Notes: generated from the letters alone by a model not told the origin. A stretch of DNA of 57,601 bases from Hyphomicrobiales bacterium (GCA_027487245.1 JAIYDY010000001.1:1-57601), one strand, 5' to 3'. Counted from the first letter of the stretch, positions 9,030 through 17,502 are shown. Numbers and translations: made by a program.

Positions 9030-9359
9030 TTTGGCGCCCGGCCTTGCGCCAGCGCCAGATCATCAGACCGGTGAGAGGCGGTTGGCCGGCCCCGGCTTTG
9101 CTGCCAATCACGTGCCGCCAAGGCCCATGTGCTGGTCCCTGGCCGGGTCCTCCTTGCCGATGACTGGCCGGACAGGCCGGGCATGTGCTTGCGATGTCGC
9201 AAGATGACATTGGGCAGAAATGGCCAATGTCATTGCGTTGTCGCCAATTCCTCCATATCTCCCGGTGCTCCGGTCGCCACGCGCATCGGGTGACCATGCG
9301 CCCGGCGGCGACGGGTTTCCTGTCATCCGCGCCGACCTTGATCTGTCACCGAGACTTGC
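9030..9359. other. 330-bp intergenic region between the YbdK gene and gshA
   Basis: No credible coding sequence on either strand. It holds one strong hairpin (annotated separately at 9198-9237) and presumably the gshA promoter; no convincing -35/-10 pair was recognised. Confidence 0.6.
9198..9237. repeat. Inverted repeat / strong hairpin before gshA
   Basis: The arms CGCAAGATGACATTGG (9198-9213) and CCAATGTCATTGCG (9224-9237) are complementary apart from one extra bases pair's worth of bulge in the left arm, with a 10-nt loop. No T-run follows on either strand, so it is not a textbook intrinsic terminator. It could end the YbdK transcript, or act as an operator or 5' leader element for gshA, 122 bp downstream. 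Confidence 0.55.
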
Positions 9360-10733
9360 ATGGCACGCGACCAGTCCGACCCCACCCCGCTGTCCTCCCG
9401 CGAAGACCTGATCGGCTGGATCGCCAAGGGCGAGAAGCCGCCGGCCGCGTTTCGCCTCGGCACAGAGCACGAGAAGTTCCCGTTCTTCGTCTCGGACCTG
9501 TCGCCAGTGCCCTATGAAGACCCGCGCGGCGGGATCCGCCGGCTGCTCGACGGCATGTCATGGCTGCTCGGCTGGGAGCCGATCATGGAGGGCGACCACC
9601 CGATCGGCCTGGCCGATATCACCGGTGGCGGCGCGATCTCGCTGGAGCCGGGCGGCCAGTTCGAGCTGTCGGGCGCGCCGGTGGAGACCCTGCACCAGAC
9701 CCGCGACGAATTGAATGCGCATCTGGCCCAGCTCAAGCAACTCGCAGAGCCGCTCGGCATCGGCTTTGTCGGGCTCGGCCACAGCCCGAAATGGAGCCTC
9801 GCCGAGACGCCCGTGATGCCCAAGGCGCGCTACCGGATCATGTCCGACTACATGCCGAAGGTCGGCACGCGCGGCCGCGACATGATGTTCCGGACCTGCA
9901 CCGTGCAGGTCAATCTCGACTTCCGGAGCGAGCGCGACATGGTGCAGAAGCTGCGCGTCAGCCTCGCCCTCCAGCCCATCGCCACGGCCCTGTTCGCCGC
10001 CTCGCCCTTCACCGAGGGCAAGCTGAACGGCCTGCGCTCGATGCGCTCGGAGATCTGGCGCGACACCGACAACAACCGCTCCGGCATGCTGGCCTTCGCC
10101 TTCGAGGATGGCATGGGCTATGAGCGCTATGTCGACTGGGCACTCGATGTGCCGATGTATTTCGTCAAGCGCGGCTCGGTCTATCATGACGTCACCGGCG
10201 GCTCGTTCCGGGCGCTGATGGACGGCAAGCTTGCAGCTGCGCCCGGCGAGCGCGCCACATTGGCCGACTGGGCCAACCACATGGGCACGCTGTTCCCCGA
10301 AGTGCGGCTCAAGCGCTATCTGGAAATGCGCGGTGCCGACGCAGGGCCTGCCTCGATGCTGGTCGCGCTGCCTGCGTTCTGGGTCGGCCTTCTCTATGAC
10401 GAGGCTGCGCTTGATCAGGCCTGGCAACTGGTCAAGGGCTGGACCGAGGCTGAGCGTCAGGCCCTGCGCGATGATGTGCCGGCCCAGGGGCTCGGCGCCA
10501 TGATCGGCGGCAGGAGCGTGCACGACATCGCCCGCGATGTGCTGAAGCTGGCCCGCGGCGGTCTTGCCCGGCGCGGACGTCTCGATCCGTTCGGCTGCGA
10601 CGAAACCCGTTTTCTCGAACCGCTCGACGAGATCGTCGCCTCCGGCAAGACCGTCGCCGACCGCCTGATCGAGTCCTATCACGGCGAATGGCGTGGTTCG
10701 GTCGATCCGGCCTTCCAGGCCTTCAAGCTCTGA
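9360..10733 (+). CDS. gshA: Glutamate-cysteine ligase GshA (plant-type)
   Basis: ATP-dependent formation of gamma-glutamylcysteine, the first and rate-limiting step of glutathione synthesis, in the cytosol. 457 residues, the normal length of the proteobacterial/plant class. Visible signatures: FRLGTEHEKF near residue 35, ITGGGAISLEPGGQFELSG around residue 85-105, GLGHSPKW, PKARYRIMSDYMPKVG, MMFRTCTVQVNLDF and PMYFVKRG. The start at 9360 begins MARDQSD. rsmE and gshA are neighbours in many alphaproteobacteria; here the YbdK gene lies between them. gshB is not in the window. Confidence 0.95.
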   Translation: MARDQSDPTPLSSREDLIGWIAKGEKPPAAFRLGTEHEKFPFFVSDLSPVPYEDPRGGIRRLLDGMSWLLGWEPIMEGDHPIGLADITGGGAISLEPGGQFELSGAPVETLHQTRDELNAHLAQLKQLAEPLGIGFVGLGHSPKWSLAETPVMPKARYRIMSDYMPKVGTRGRDMMFRTCTVQVNLDFRSERDMVQKLRVSLALQPIATALFAASPFTEGKLNGLRSMRSEIWRDTDNNRSGMLAFAFEDGMGYERYVDWALDVPMYFVKRGSVYHDVTGGSFRALMDGKLAAAPGERATLADWANHMGTLFPEVRLKRYLEMRGADAGPASMLVALPAFWVGLLYDEAALDQAWQLVKGWTEAERQALRDDVPAQGLGAMIGGRSVHDIARDVLKLARGGLARRGRLDPFGCDETRFLEPLDEIVASGKTVADRLIESYHGEWRGSVDPAFQAFKL

Positions 10734-10860
10734 GCCGTGCTGGCCTGCGGCCGACAATGCGTCCTTTTCGCTTCACCAGATGGAAAGCACATGGCTACGC
10801 CATGGTGTGAGGTTGCGGCACGTTAACCCGTTGCCAATGCTCCACAGGCAAGGTCATCAG

Positions 10861-11046
10861 ATGGCGCCGAATAACTGTATTTACAGAGAATTCTCTCAAA
10901 GCGAGCGCGGCAGCGTGCCTGTGGAATATGGCATGATCGCCGTGTTCATCTCGATCATCGCCATCGTCGCGCTGACCACGATCGGCACCCGGACCGAAAT
11001 CCACTTCGCTGGCATCATTCCGGGACTGACCAAGAAGGCCGACTGA
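10861..11046 (+). CDS. Flp/Fap-type (type IVb) pilin
   Basis: 61-residue prepilin. The processing site is SERG-SVPVEYGMIA: Gly at -1, Glu at +5 and Tyr at +6 of the predicted mature pilin, which is the Flp signature recognised by the TadV/CpaA peptidase. It is followed by one hydrophobic helix (VFISIIAIVALTTIGT). The ATG at 10861 has AGG 7 bases upstream; the longer in-frame ORF from 10693 is read-through of the gshA tail region and is rejected. No tad/cpa secretion genes are adjacent, so this is an orphan pilin locus. Confidence 0.85.
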   Translation: MAPNNCIYREFSQSERGSVPVEYGMIAVFISIIAIVALTTIGTRTEIHFAGIIPGLTKKAD

Positions 11047-11048
11047 CG

Positions 11049-11067
11049 CGGCCCTCGTGCCGGGCCG
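11049..11067. terminator. Possible bidirectional terminator stem
   Basis: CGGCCC-N7-GGGCCG sits between the stops of the convergent Flp pilin (+) and LysR (-) genes. Only 6 base pairs and no T-run, so support is weak. Confidence 0.3.
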
Positions 11068-11076
11068 GATGGCAGG

Positions 11077-11964
11077 TCACTCCGCCGCCATCGCCGGGCG
11101 CAGGGTCGCAAGGTTGTCGAGGCTCTGTACGATATGGTCGGCGAGGGCATCGATCAGCGGCGAGGGATCGCCCAGCGCGCGCACCAGTCCGATCCGGCAG
11201 GTGGTCAGCGGCGGAAAACCATCCGACTGGCCGAGAATGCGCATGCCGGTTCGCACCGCGCTCTCCGGCAGCACCGAAACCGCGAGGCCCGCCATCACGG
11301 CTGCGCCCACCGCCGTCGAGTTCCAGCTCGCATAGAGCACCCGGTAGGCCCGCCCGCTGCGCTCCAGCGCCTCGGTGGCCGACTGCCGCCAGGCGCAGGT
11401 GGGGCGGCCCAGGGCCAGCGGCACCACCGCCTCCTCATGCACCTGGTGGCGCGCCGAGGTAACCCAGAGCAGCTGTTCGACGCGCACGATTTCCGCCGAT
11501 CCATGCCGGTCGACATGGGTGATGATCGCCAGATCGAGGTCGCCCGCAGCCATCCGCTCCATCAGGTTCGGCGTGGGCTCGCACACCACCGTGACCTCGG
11601 CCTGTGGGTTCGAGCGCGAGAAGCGCGCCAGGATCTCCGGCAGGTAGCGGTCGGCATAGTCATCCGGCACGCCCAGCCTGACCCGGCCCTTGAGGTCCGC
11701 ATCGCTGAAGCTGGTGACGCATTCGAGATTGAGCCTGACGATGCGGCGCGCATAGTCGAGCACGCGCTCACCATCCTCGGTCAGCCTGGCGTTGCGGCCG
11801 TCGCGCTCGAACAGCGGCCTGCCGATCCGCTCCTCCAGCCGCTTGATCTGCATCGAGACGGCCGATTGCGTTTTGTGCACCACATCCGCCGCCTTGGTGA
11901 ACGAGCCCGCATCGACAATCGCGACGAAGGTGCGAAGCTGGTCGGAATCCAGAACATGGGCCAT
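11077..11964 (-). CDS. LysR-family transcriptional regulator
   Basis: 295 residues. The winged HTH is at the N-terminus (DAGSFTKAADVVHKTQSAVS, residues about 17-36, then MQIKRLEERIGRPLFERDGR), followed by the linker helix and a periplasmic-binding-protein-like effector domain starting near residue 92 (GRVRLGVPDDYADRYLPEIL). It is transcribed divergently from a DUF1127 gene with a 122-bp shared regulatory region holding several dyads. In Brucella the LysR regulator VtlR controls small DUF1127 proteins and an sRNA; equivalence is inferred from the arrangement only. Effector unknown. Confidence 0.92.
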   Translation of the reverse strand: MAHVLDSDQLRTFVAIVDAGSFTKAADVVHKTQSAVSMQIKRLEERIGRPLFERDGRNARLTEDGERVLDYARRIVRLNLECVTSFSDADLKGRVRLGVPDDYADRYLPEILARFSRSNPQAEVTVVCEPTPNLMERMAAGDLDLAIITHVDRHGSAEIVRVEQLLWVTSARHQVHEEAVVPLALGRPTCAWRQSATEALERSGRAYRVLYASWNSTAVGAAVMAGLAVSVLPESAVRTGMRILGQSDGFPPLTTCRIGLVRALGDPSPLIDALADHIVQSLDNLATLRPAMAAE

Positions 11965-12086
11965 GGTGCTGTCTCATCAGAATGAGTGAACTGTAGCATC
12001 ATATCTATTCGTTTTGATGATTCAAGCCCGGTCGCTATCATGATGATCGTTGCCCGCTTTCGGGCATCCTCAGCGAGGAGGTCGCC
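11965..12086. promoter_or_regulatory. Shared LysR/DUF1127 divergent regulatory region
   Basis: Contains CTCAT-CAGA-ATGAG at 11974-11987, an ATCAT...ATGAT dyad spanning about 11998-12021 with an AT-rich centre, both of the kind bound by LysR proteins, and a hairpin TGCCCG-CTTT-CGGGCA at 12051-12066 that would lie in the 5' leader of the DUF1127 mRNA just before its Shine-Dalgarno (GAGGAGG, about 12075-12081). Binding is inferred. Confidence 0.45.
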
Positions 12087-12455
12087 ATGATCGTTCTGTC
12101 ATCCGCCCTGTCCTTCTCCCGGGCCACGCTCGGCAACCTGCACCGCGTCACCAGCGCCGGTCTGGTGCGCGCTGGCAAACTGGTGCGCACTCTCCGCAAT
12201 CGCAACGAGGTTCGCCAACTGGCCGAACTGGACGACCGCTCCCTCAAGGATATCGGGCTGACCCGGAGCGATGTTCAGGGCGCGCTGGCCGCGTCGCTGC
12301 TGTCCGATCCGTCGCTGATCCTCGGAGACATTGCCGGCATGGACCACGGCCGCGCAGCTGGCCATGTGGCCCGCCGGCCAACGGCGATGGTCGCGCTCCC
12401 GCCCGAGGATGGCGTCCGGAAGGGCGCTGCCACAGGCCGCATCGCGCCAGCCTGA
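12087..12455 (+). CDS. DUF1127 domain protein (long form)
   Basis: 122 residues. The DUF1127 core (YjiS-like) spans roughly residues 33-65: RTLRNRNEVRQLAELDDRSL followed by KDIGLTRSDVQGAL, the typical Arg-rich helix then L.DIG[LI]TR motif. Most family members are 45-75 residues, so the C-terminal 50 residues here are an extension of low predicted structure (HGRAAGHVARRPTAMV). A strong Shine-Dalgarno and divergent LysR gene suggest tight, high-level regulation. Some short DUF1127 proteins bind RNA and affect growth-phase metabolism; for this one no function is established. Confidence 0.85.
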   Translation: MIVLSSALSFSRATLGNLHRVTSAGLVRAGKLVRTLRNRNEVRQLAELDDRSLKDIGLTRSDVQGALAASLLSDPSLILGDIAGMDHGRAAGHVARRPTAMVALPPEDGVRKGAATGRIAPA

Positions 12456-12493
12456 TCTGTCAGGTTCCAAAAATCACCTGAGCACCCCGCGCG

Positions 12494-12611
12494 CTGTCAT
12501 GGCGAGGAGCAAAGCGACGAAGCCATCCAGAGCTGACGCCAGCGCAGGCAAAATCGCCTGATGTCTGGCAGAACCCTCATCTGGATGGCGTCGCTTCGCT
12601 CGCCACGACAG
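12494..12611. repeat. Palindromic intergenic repeat element
   Basis: Left arm 12494-12531 and right arm 12580-12611 are imperfect inverted copies (CTGTC.TGGCGAG...AAGCGACG..GCCATCCAGA), the left arm carrying small insertions, around a 48-bp centre. The arm sequence belongs to a class of palindromes scattered in intergenic DNA of many GC-rich proteobacteria. It lies between the DUF1127 gene and the convergent DUF937 gene and could fold into a large cruciform. Confidence 0.65.
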
Positions 12612-12630
12612 GGCGGGTGTGCGTTCCGGC

Positions 12631-13404
12631 CTACTTCTTCAGGAAGGCGTCGAAGATGCCTTGCAGGTTGTTCTGGTACTGGTCCTGCACCTGACGGCCC
12701 GTGCTGAACATGTTGGTCAGCGCTTCCAGCCCCATCGCCGCCGGATCGAATGAGGCCTGCTGGGGCTGGGGCCGGGCCTGCTGGCCGCCGCCCATCATGC
12801 TGCCCAGCAGCCCGCCCAGAAGGCCGCCAAGCCCGCCCTGAGCGCCGCCTTGCGCCCCGCCGCCCATCATGCCGCCCAGCAGTCCGCCCAGCGGATTGTT
12901 GGTCTGCGGCGCGGCCATGCCGCCCATGCCGGGCATCATGCCTTGCGCAAGCTGGCCGAGGATGCCGCCAAGACCCTGGTTGCTGGCCGACTTGAACAGC
13001 CCGCCCATGATCATCGAGGCGACCACCGGCAGCATCGACTTCAGCACAGTGGCGGAAACGCCGCTCATCATCGAGGCCTGGTCGGCCACGGCGCGGCTCA
13101 TCTCCTTTGAGCCGAACAACTGGCCGAGGACCTGATTGCCCTCCTGCTGGAGATGATCAGGGATGCCATCACCGTTGGCATCCTCGAAGGCCTGCTGGCC
13201 GCCCTGCGCGCCGGCCATCATGCCCGCCAGTTGCGAGAGCATGTCGGGTGACTGCGCCTGATTCTGCAGGCCCATCGAGAAGGCCGGCAGCAGCGCTTCG
13301 AGCGCACCTTGCGTCTGCTGCGGTGACAGGCCGAACTGCTGCGACAGGTTGCCGACGGCGCGGCCGCCCTGCGCTGCCTGCATGATCTCGAAGAGGTTCA
13401 TCAT
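12631..13404 (-). CDS. DUF937 family protein, Gly/Met-rich
   Basis: 257 residues from the ATG at 13404 (AAGGA 9-10 bases upstream); the in-frame extension to 13449 lacks a ribosome binding site. N-terminal half is the helical DUF937 region (LSQQFGLSPQQTQGALEALL; LFGSKEMSRAVADQASMMSG). Residues 75-83 read DANGDGIPD, a calcium-loop pattern like EF-hand or thrombospondin type 3 repeats. The C-terminal half is low-complexity Gly/Met/Leu (GGLLGGMMGGGAQGG and similar) that may form packed hydrophobic helices. No signal peptide. Function unknown. A shorter protein of similar composition is encoded at 56481-56864. Confidence 0.8.
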   Translation of the reverse strand: MMNLFEIMQAAQGGRAVGNLSQQFGLSPQQTQGALEALLPAFSMGLQNQAQSPDMLSQLAGMMAGAQGGQQAFEDANGDGIPDHLQQEGNQVLGQLFGSKEMSRAVADQASMMSGVSATVLKSMLPVVASMIMGGLFKSASNQGLGGILGQLAQGMMPGMGGMAAPQTNNPLGGLLGGMMGGGAQGGAQGGLGGLLGGLLGSMMGGGQQARPQPQQASFDPAAMGLEALTNMFSTGRQVQDQYQNNLQGIFDAFLKK

Positions 13405-13538
13405 CGCTGGAGTTCCTTGCCCGTCGGCGCGCCTCGCCGTTGGGGCCAAGCATAGGCGATGTCGCCCCGGTGCTCAATTGCCGGGTGCCTTGGCCGGGGC
13501 ACCCATTTGCTGCGCGCGGGGGCTTTCAACCCGCCTGC

Positions 13539-14936
13539 TCAATCGCCGCCCGCCTTGCGCTCCAGCGCGCCGAGCGTCCGGAAGGCAACGATGAGGGCGG
13601 CGATGCCGAACACGGCCCCGCCGGCGGCCATGCCGATCATCGCACCCTGCGCCCCGCCCAGGCTTGCGCCGAGCCAGACCAGTGGCACGGTGCCGATGGT
13701 GGCGCGGCCCCAGTTGAACAGCGTCGAGTAGATCGGGAAGCCGAGGTTGTTGAAGGCCGCATTCGCCACGAACAGCCCGCCGAGCGTCAGCCACATGGGG
13801 CCGGACACGACCGTGAACAGTCTGAGCAGGTCCGCCGTGAGACCGGTGACGTGGAACAGGTCGATGAGCTGGTTCTGCGTGGCCATCAGCAGCAGCCACA
13901 TCGGGATGACATAGAGCACGCAGAACAGCGTCGCGTCCTTCATGGTCTGGCGCATGCGGTCGAAGCGTTTTGCGCCCCAGTTCTGGCCAAGGATCGGCCC
14001 GACAGCGCCTGACAGCGCGAACAGCACGCCGAAGGCCAGCGGCACGATGCGGTCGATGATGGCGAAGGCCGCCACCGCCTTGTCGCCGAAGCCCGACATG
14101 GTCGAGGCCACGAAGATGTTGGCCACGGGAGTGGCGAGGTTGGTCAGCACGGCGGGCAGGGCGATGAAGCTCGCCAGCCGCATGTCGGAGAACAGGTGGC
14201 TGCGCCGGGGCATCGCCACGATGTCATGCACCATCACAGCGCCCCAGTATCCCACCAGCACGAAGCACACACGCGAGACCACGGTGGCCCAGGCCGCGCC
14301 ATCGGTGCCGAGGCCAAAGGTGAAGATCAGCAACGGGTCGAGCCCCGCCGTCACCACACCGCCCGAGAGCGTCACATACATCGCCTTGCGCGCATCGCCG
14401 ACCGCGCGCAGAGCCCCCGAAAACCCCATGCCCAGCGCCATCAGCACGTTCGAGGGCAGGGCGATCAAGAGGAAGCTGTATGCCACGTCATAGGCTTCCC
14501 CTGCGGCACCGAGCGCGCGCAGCATCCATGGCATGCCGGCCAGCATCAGCGCCGTCACCAGCACGGCGCACAGCACCATCAGCGCGATGGTCGAGCCGGC
14601 CATCTGGCGGGCGCGGGTGCGGTTGCCGGCCCCGATCTCCTTCGAGGCCAGCGCGCTGACCGCGATCAGGAAGCCGATGTTGACCGAGGTCGACAGGAAC
14701 AGCACCAGCGTCGCGAAGCCGACGCCGGCAGTGGCCGCCGGCCGGCCCAACCACGAGACGTAGAGCAGCGACAGGAAGTCGACGAGAAAGATCGCCATCA
14801 GCCCGACCGACCCTGTCGCGGTCATGACGATGACATGGCGCATGGTCGAGCCGGTGACGAACACGGCGGGCGGACGGGTGCCCGTCGGCGGCGGCGTTGT
14901 CGCCGCTGCCGGGGTTTCGGCGGTCTGGTCTGTCAC
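13539..14936 (-). CDS. MATE-family multidrug/metabolite exporter
   Basis: 465 residues with about 12 hydrophobic helices and the two-repeat MatE layout: ATGSVGLMAIFLVDFLSLLY at the start of repeat 1 and a second repeat beginning near LPAVLTNLATPVANIF. Such transporters exchange Na+ or H+ for organic cations or metabolites across the inner membrane. The first 25 residues are a soluble Thr/Pro-rich tail. The start is a GTG at 14936 that overlaps the stop of the CPA2 antiporter gene (GTGA), so translation of the two is coupled. Substrate cannot be told from sequence. Confidence 0.9.
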   Translation of the reverse strand: MTDQTAETPAAATTPPPTGTRPPAVFVTGSTMRHVIVMTATGSVGLMAIFLVDFLSLLYVSWLGRPAATAGVGFATLVLFLSTSVNIGFLIAVSALASKEIGAGNRTRARQMAGSTIALMVLCAVLVTALMLAGMPWMLRALGAAGEAYDVAYSFLLIALPSNVLMALGMGFSGALRAVGDARKAMYVTLSGGVVTAGLDPLLIFTFGLGTDGAAWATVVSRVCFVLVGYWGAVMVHDIVAMPRRSHLFSDMRLASFIALPAVLTNLATPVANIFVASTMSGFGDKAVAAFAIIDRIVPLAFGVLFALSGAVGPILGQNWGAKRFDRMRQTMKDATLFCVLYVIPMWLLLMATQNQLIDLFHVTGLTADLLRLFTVVSGPMWLTLGGLFVANAAFNNLGFPIYSTLFNWGRATIGTVPLVWLGASLGGAQGAMIGMAAGGAVFGIAALIVAFRTLGALERKAGGD

Positions 14937-16786
14937 GAGCCTGCTCCGGCCGTCTGCGGCTGTGTCTGTTCCACCGCAGCGCGGGTTTCCTCGTTGAGGG
15001 CGGTGCCGGCCTTCTGCGGCTTGACCAGTGGCTCGGGCAGCAGCGTGATGCCGGTGCCGCGCAGCAGGTCAGGCCGGGCGAGGATGCCGTCGGTGGCCTG
15101 TGCCTCAAGCCGCTGGAGATCGCGCTTGCGCACATCGGCCACGATGCCGGCGGCCTCATCCGGCGAAAGGCCGAGCGTCTCCAGCGTGATCCGTCCGAAA
15201 TGCAGCGCGCTCTCGAAGGTCTCGCGCACAAAACGGTCGGCCCCGATGCCCATCAATTCGATGGCATGCACCCGGTCGAACACCCTGACATGCACCCGCG
15301 CCTGCGGGAATTCCTGCTTGACGATCTCCGTGATGCGCTTGGCGGCATCGCGGTCATCGACGCAGACCGCAATCAGCCGCGCCTTGCCGGCCCCTGCTGC
15401 GCGAAGCACGTCGAGCCGCGTGCCATCGCCATAGTAGATCTTGAAGCCGAACCGGGCCGCAGACTTGATCCGATCCACATCCTTGTCGATCACCGTCACG
15501 TCGATGCGCTGGGTCAGCATGGTCTGGGTCACGACCTGCCCGAAACGCCCGAAGCCAATGATCACCACCGAGCCGCCAGCGCCGTTGAAATCCTCGTCGA
15601 TGGTGGGGGCAGCAGCGGGGTTGCGCGCCAGTTGCGCGTCGATCAGCTTGGCGACAACCGGGCCGATCAGCATGGTCAGGGCCGCCAGCGCCGTGGCAAT
15701 GGCGGCGTGTTCGGGTGTCAGCAAGGCCAGCGAGCCTGCCAGCGGCAACAGCACGAACGAGAATTCGCCCGCCGGTGACAGCAGCGCCCCGGCCCGGATC
15801 GCCTCGGCCGTCGATGAGCAGGAGGCCCTGAGGATGCCGGCGGCGACCGCGATCTTGAGCAGCACCAGCGCCGGCGCTGCCAGCGCCAGCAAGAGCCAGT
15901 TGGCCGCCACCAGCTTCAGGTCGATCGACATGCCGACCGCCATGAAGAACAGGCCCAGCAGCACCCCCCTGAACGGCTCGATATCGGCTTCCAGCTCATG
16001 CCGGAAGTTCGATTCGGCCAGCAGAACCCCGGCGAGGAACGCGCCCAGCGCCATCGACAGCCCGACATGCTCCATCAGCACAGCGCTGCCGAGCACCACC
16101 AGCAGCGCAGCAGCCGTCATCACCTCGCGCGCGCCGGCCTTGGCCAGCAGGCGGAAGACAGGGTTGAGCACGTAGCGGCCCGCCAGCACCACTGCGGCGA
16201 TGGCTGCCAGCGCGAGGCCAACCGCCAGAGCCGCCTTTCCGGCATCACCACCGCCCGATGCGCTGGCCGCCAGCGGCAGCAGCGCCAGGATCGGCGCAAT
16301 CGCCATGTCCTGGAACAGCAGGATCGAGAAGGTGCGCCGCCCGTAATGCTCGTCCTGGTCGCCGCGCTCTTCGAGCAGCTGCAGCGCGATGGCGGTCGCC
16401 GACAGGCCCATGGCGATGCCGACCGCCAGCGCGCCCTGCCAGCTCAGGCCCAGCAGCATGGCTACCCCGCCCACCAGCAAGGCCGTCAGCCCGAGCTGGG
16501 CCGAGCCTGCCCCGAAAATGTCCTTGCGCATGGCGATCAGGCGCGACGGCTGCAATTCCAGCCCGACGATGAACAGCAGCAGCACCACGCCGATTTCGGC
16601 GATGCCGCGAATCGAATCCGCATCGCTGATCACCTTCAGCACCGAAGGGCCGATCACCACGCCGGCGGCGAGATAGCCGAGCACGGCCGACAGGCCGAAG
16701 CGCCGGAACAGCGGCACCGCCACCACGGCGCCCGCACAGAAGGTCAGGATCGGTGGCAGGAAACTGGCATGGGAGGCGTCGGCCAT
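14933..16786 (-). CDS. CPA2-family cation/proton antiporter (KefB/KefC-like) with RCK domain
   Basis: 617 residues. The N-terminal two thirds form the Na+/H+ exchanger membrane domain (LGYLAAGVVIGPSVL, FIVGLELQPSRL, then the FQDMAIAPILALLPL segment). From about residue 410 a Rossmann RCK/TrkA-N domain follows: VVIIGFGRFGQVVTQTML with the GXGXXG-type nucleotide loop, then VIDKDVDR and GDGTRLDVLRAAGA. This is the arrangement of glutathione- or nucleotide-gated K+ efflux systems that acidify the cytosol during electrophile stress. Glutathione gating is inferred. Coupled to the MATE gene by a 4-bp overlap, so export and ion homeostasis may be co-regulated. Confidence 0.92.
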   Translation of the reverse strand: MADASHASFLPPILTFCAGAVVAVPLFRRFGLSAVLGYLAAGVVIGPSVLKVISDADSIRGIAEIGVVLLLFIVGLELQPSRLIAMRKDIFGAGSAQLGLTALLVGGVAMLLGLSWQGALAVGIAMGLSATAIALQLLEERGDQDEHYGRRTFSILLFQDMAIAPILALLPLAASASGGGDAGKAALAVGLALAAIAAVVLAGRYVLNPVFRLLAKAGAREVMTAAALLVVLGSAVLMEHVGLSMALGAFLAGVLLAESNFRHELEADIEPFRGVLLGLFFMAVGMSIDLKLVAANWLLLALAAPALVLLKIAVAAGILRASCSSTAEAIRAGALLSPAGEFSFVLLPLAGSLALLTPEHAAIATALAALTMLIGPVVAKLIDAQLARNPAAAPTIDEDFNGAGGSVVIIGFGRFGQVVTQTMLTQRIDVTVIDKDVDRIKSAARFGFKIYYGDGTRLDVLRAAGAGKARLIAVCVDDRDAAKRITEIVKQEFPQARVHVRVFDRVHAIELMGIGADRFVRETFESALHFGRITLETLGLSPDEAAGIVADVRKRDLQRLEAQATDGILARPDLLRGTGITLLPEPLVKPQKAGTALNEETRAAVEQTQPQTAGAGS

Positions 16787-16881
16787 GGCGCTGGCGTCCG
16801 GAGGTTCGCGTGGGCAGGCCCGCCAACCATATGCCGAGCACCGCCCCGAGATAGGACGTCGCGCGGCATTGTGCGAGTCTT

Positions 16882-17502
16882 TCAGGTGGAAATCGGCAGT
16901 CCGAGTTCCGCCAGCCGTGTCCGCAAGGCGTCCGGCCCGGCATGGACATGGCCCATCAGCCCGGCCGCGATGGCCCCATCCACATTCTCCGCCCGGTCAT
17001 CGGTGAACAGCGTCTCATGGGCGCTGAAACCAAACAGCGCCAGCGCGCGGCGATAGACCTCCGGATCGGGCTTCTGCGCGCCAAAACGGGCCGACATGGT
17101 GATCCGCTCGCCAAAGACCGGGCGCAGTTCGGGAAAGAGTGCATCGATGCACTCGCCGGTCAGATGGCCGTTGTTGCTGAGGATGGCGACGGTTGCCCGT
17201 TCGCTGATCGCTTTGGCCAGCGCCAGCATGTCCGGCCAGGGCGTCATCGCGGCGCGGCGGTTTTCGATCCATTGCGCGCGGCTCAGCGAAAGCCCGAGCC
17301 GGGAACCGAAGCTTGCCAGGTAATCCTCGGCGCTGAGGTGGCCCGCATCGGCCCTGTCCTCAAGCTCCGCATCCCAGACATCGTCCGGGTGCGCATCGCC
17401 GGCCAGACCGGCCATCCGGGCAAGCACAGCCACGCGGCCCGGCCAGTCGTAGTGGCAAAGCACGTCATCCATGTCGAACAGCACTAGCCGGGGCGCAGGC
17501 AT
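16882..17502 (-). CDS. HAD-superfamily hydrolase (subfamily IA)
   Basis: 206 residues. HAD motif I is FDMDDVLC with nucleophile Asp10 and acid/base Asp12; motif II is LSNNGHL, motif III the Lys in GAQKPDPEVY, and motif IV TDDRAENVDGA. The cap is a helical insertion between motifs I and II, as in subfamily IA (beta-phosphoglucomutase, haloacid dehalogenase and small-molecule phosphatases). Substrate unknown. Divergent from ispH, 116 bp away. Confidence 0.9.
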   Translation of the reverse strand: MPAPRLVLFDMDDVLCHYDWPGRVAVLARMAGLAGDAHPDDVWDAELEDRADAGHLSAEDYLASFGSRLGLSLSRAQWIENRRAAMTPWPDMLALAKAISERATVAILSNNGHLTGECIDALFPELRPVFGERITMSARFGAQKPDPEVYRRALALFGFSAHETLFTDDRAENVDGAIAAGLMGHVHAGPDALRTRLAELGLPIST

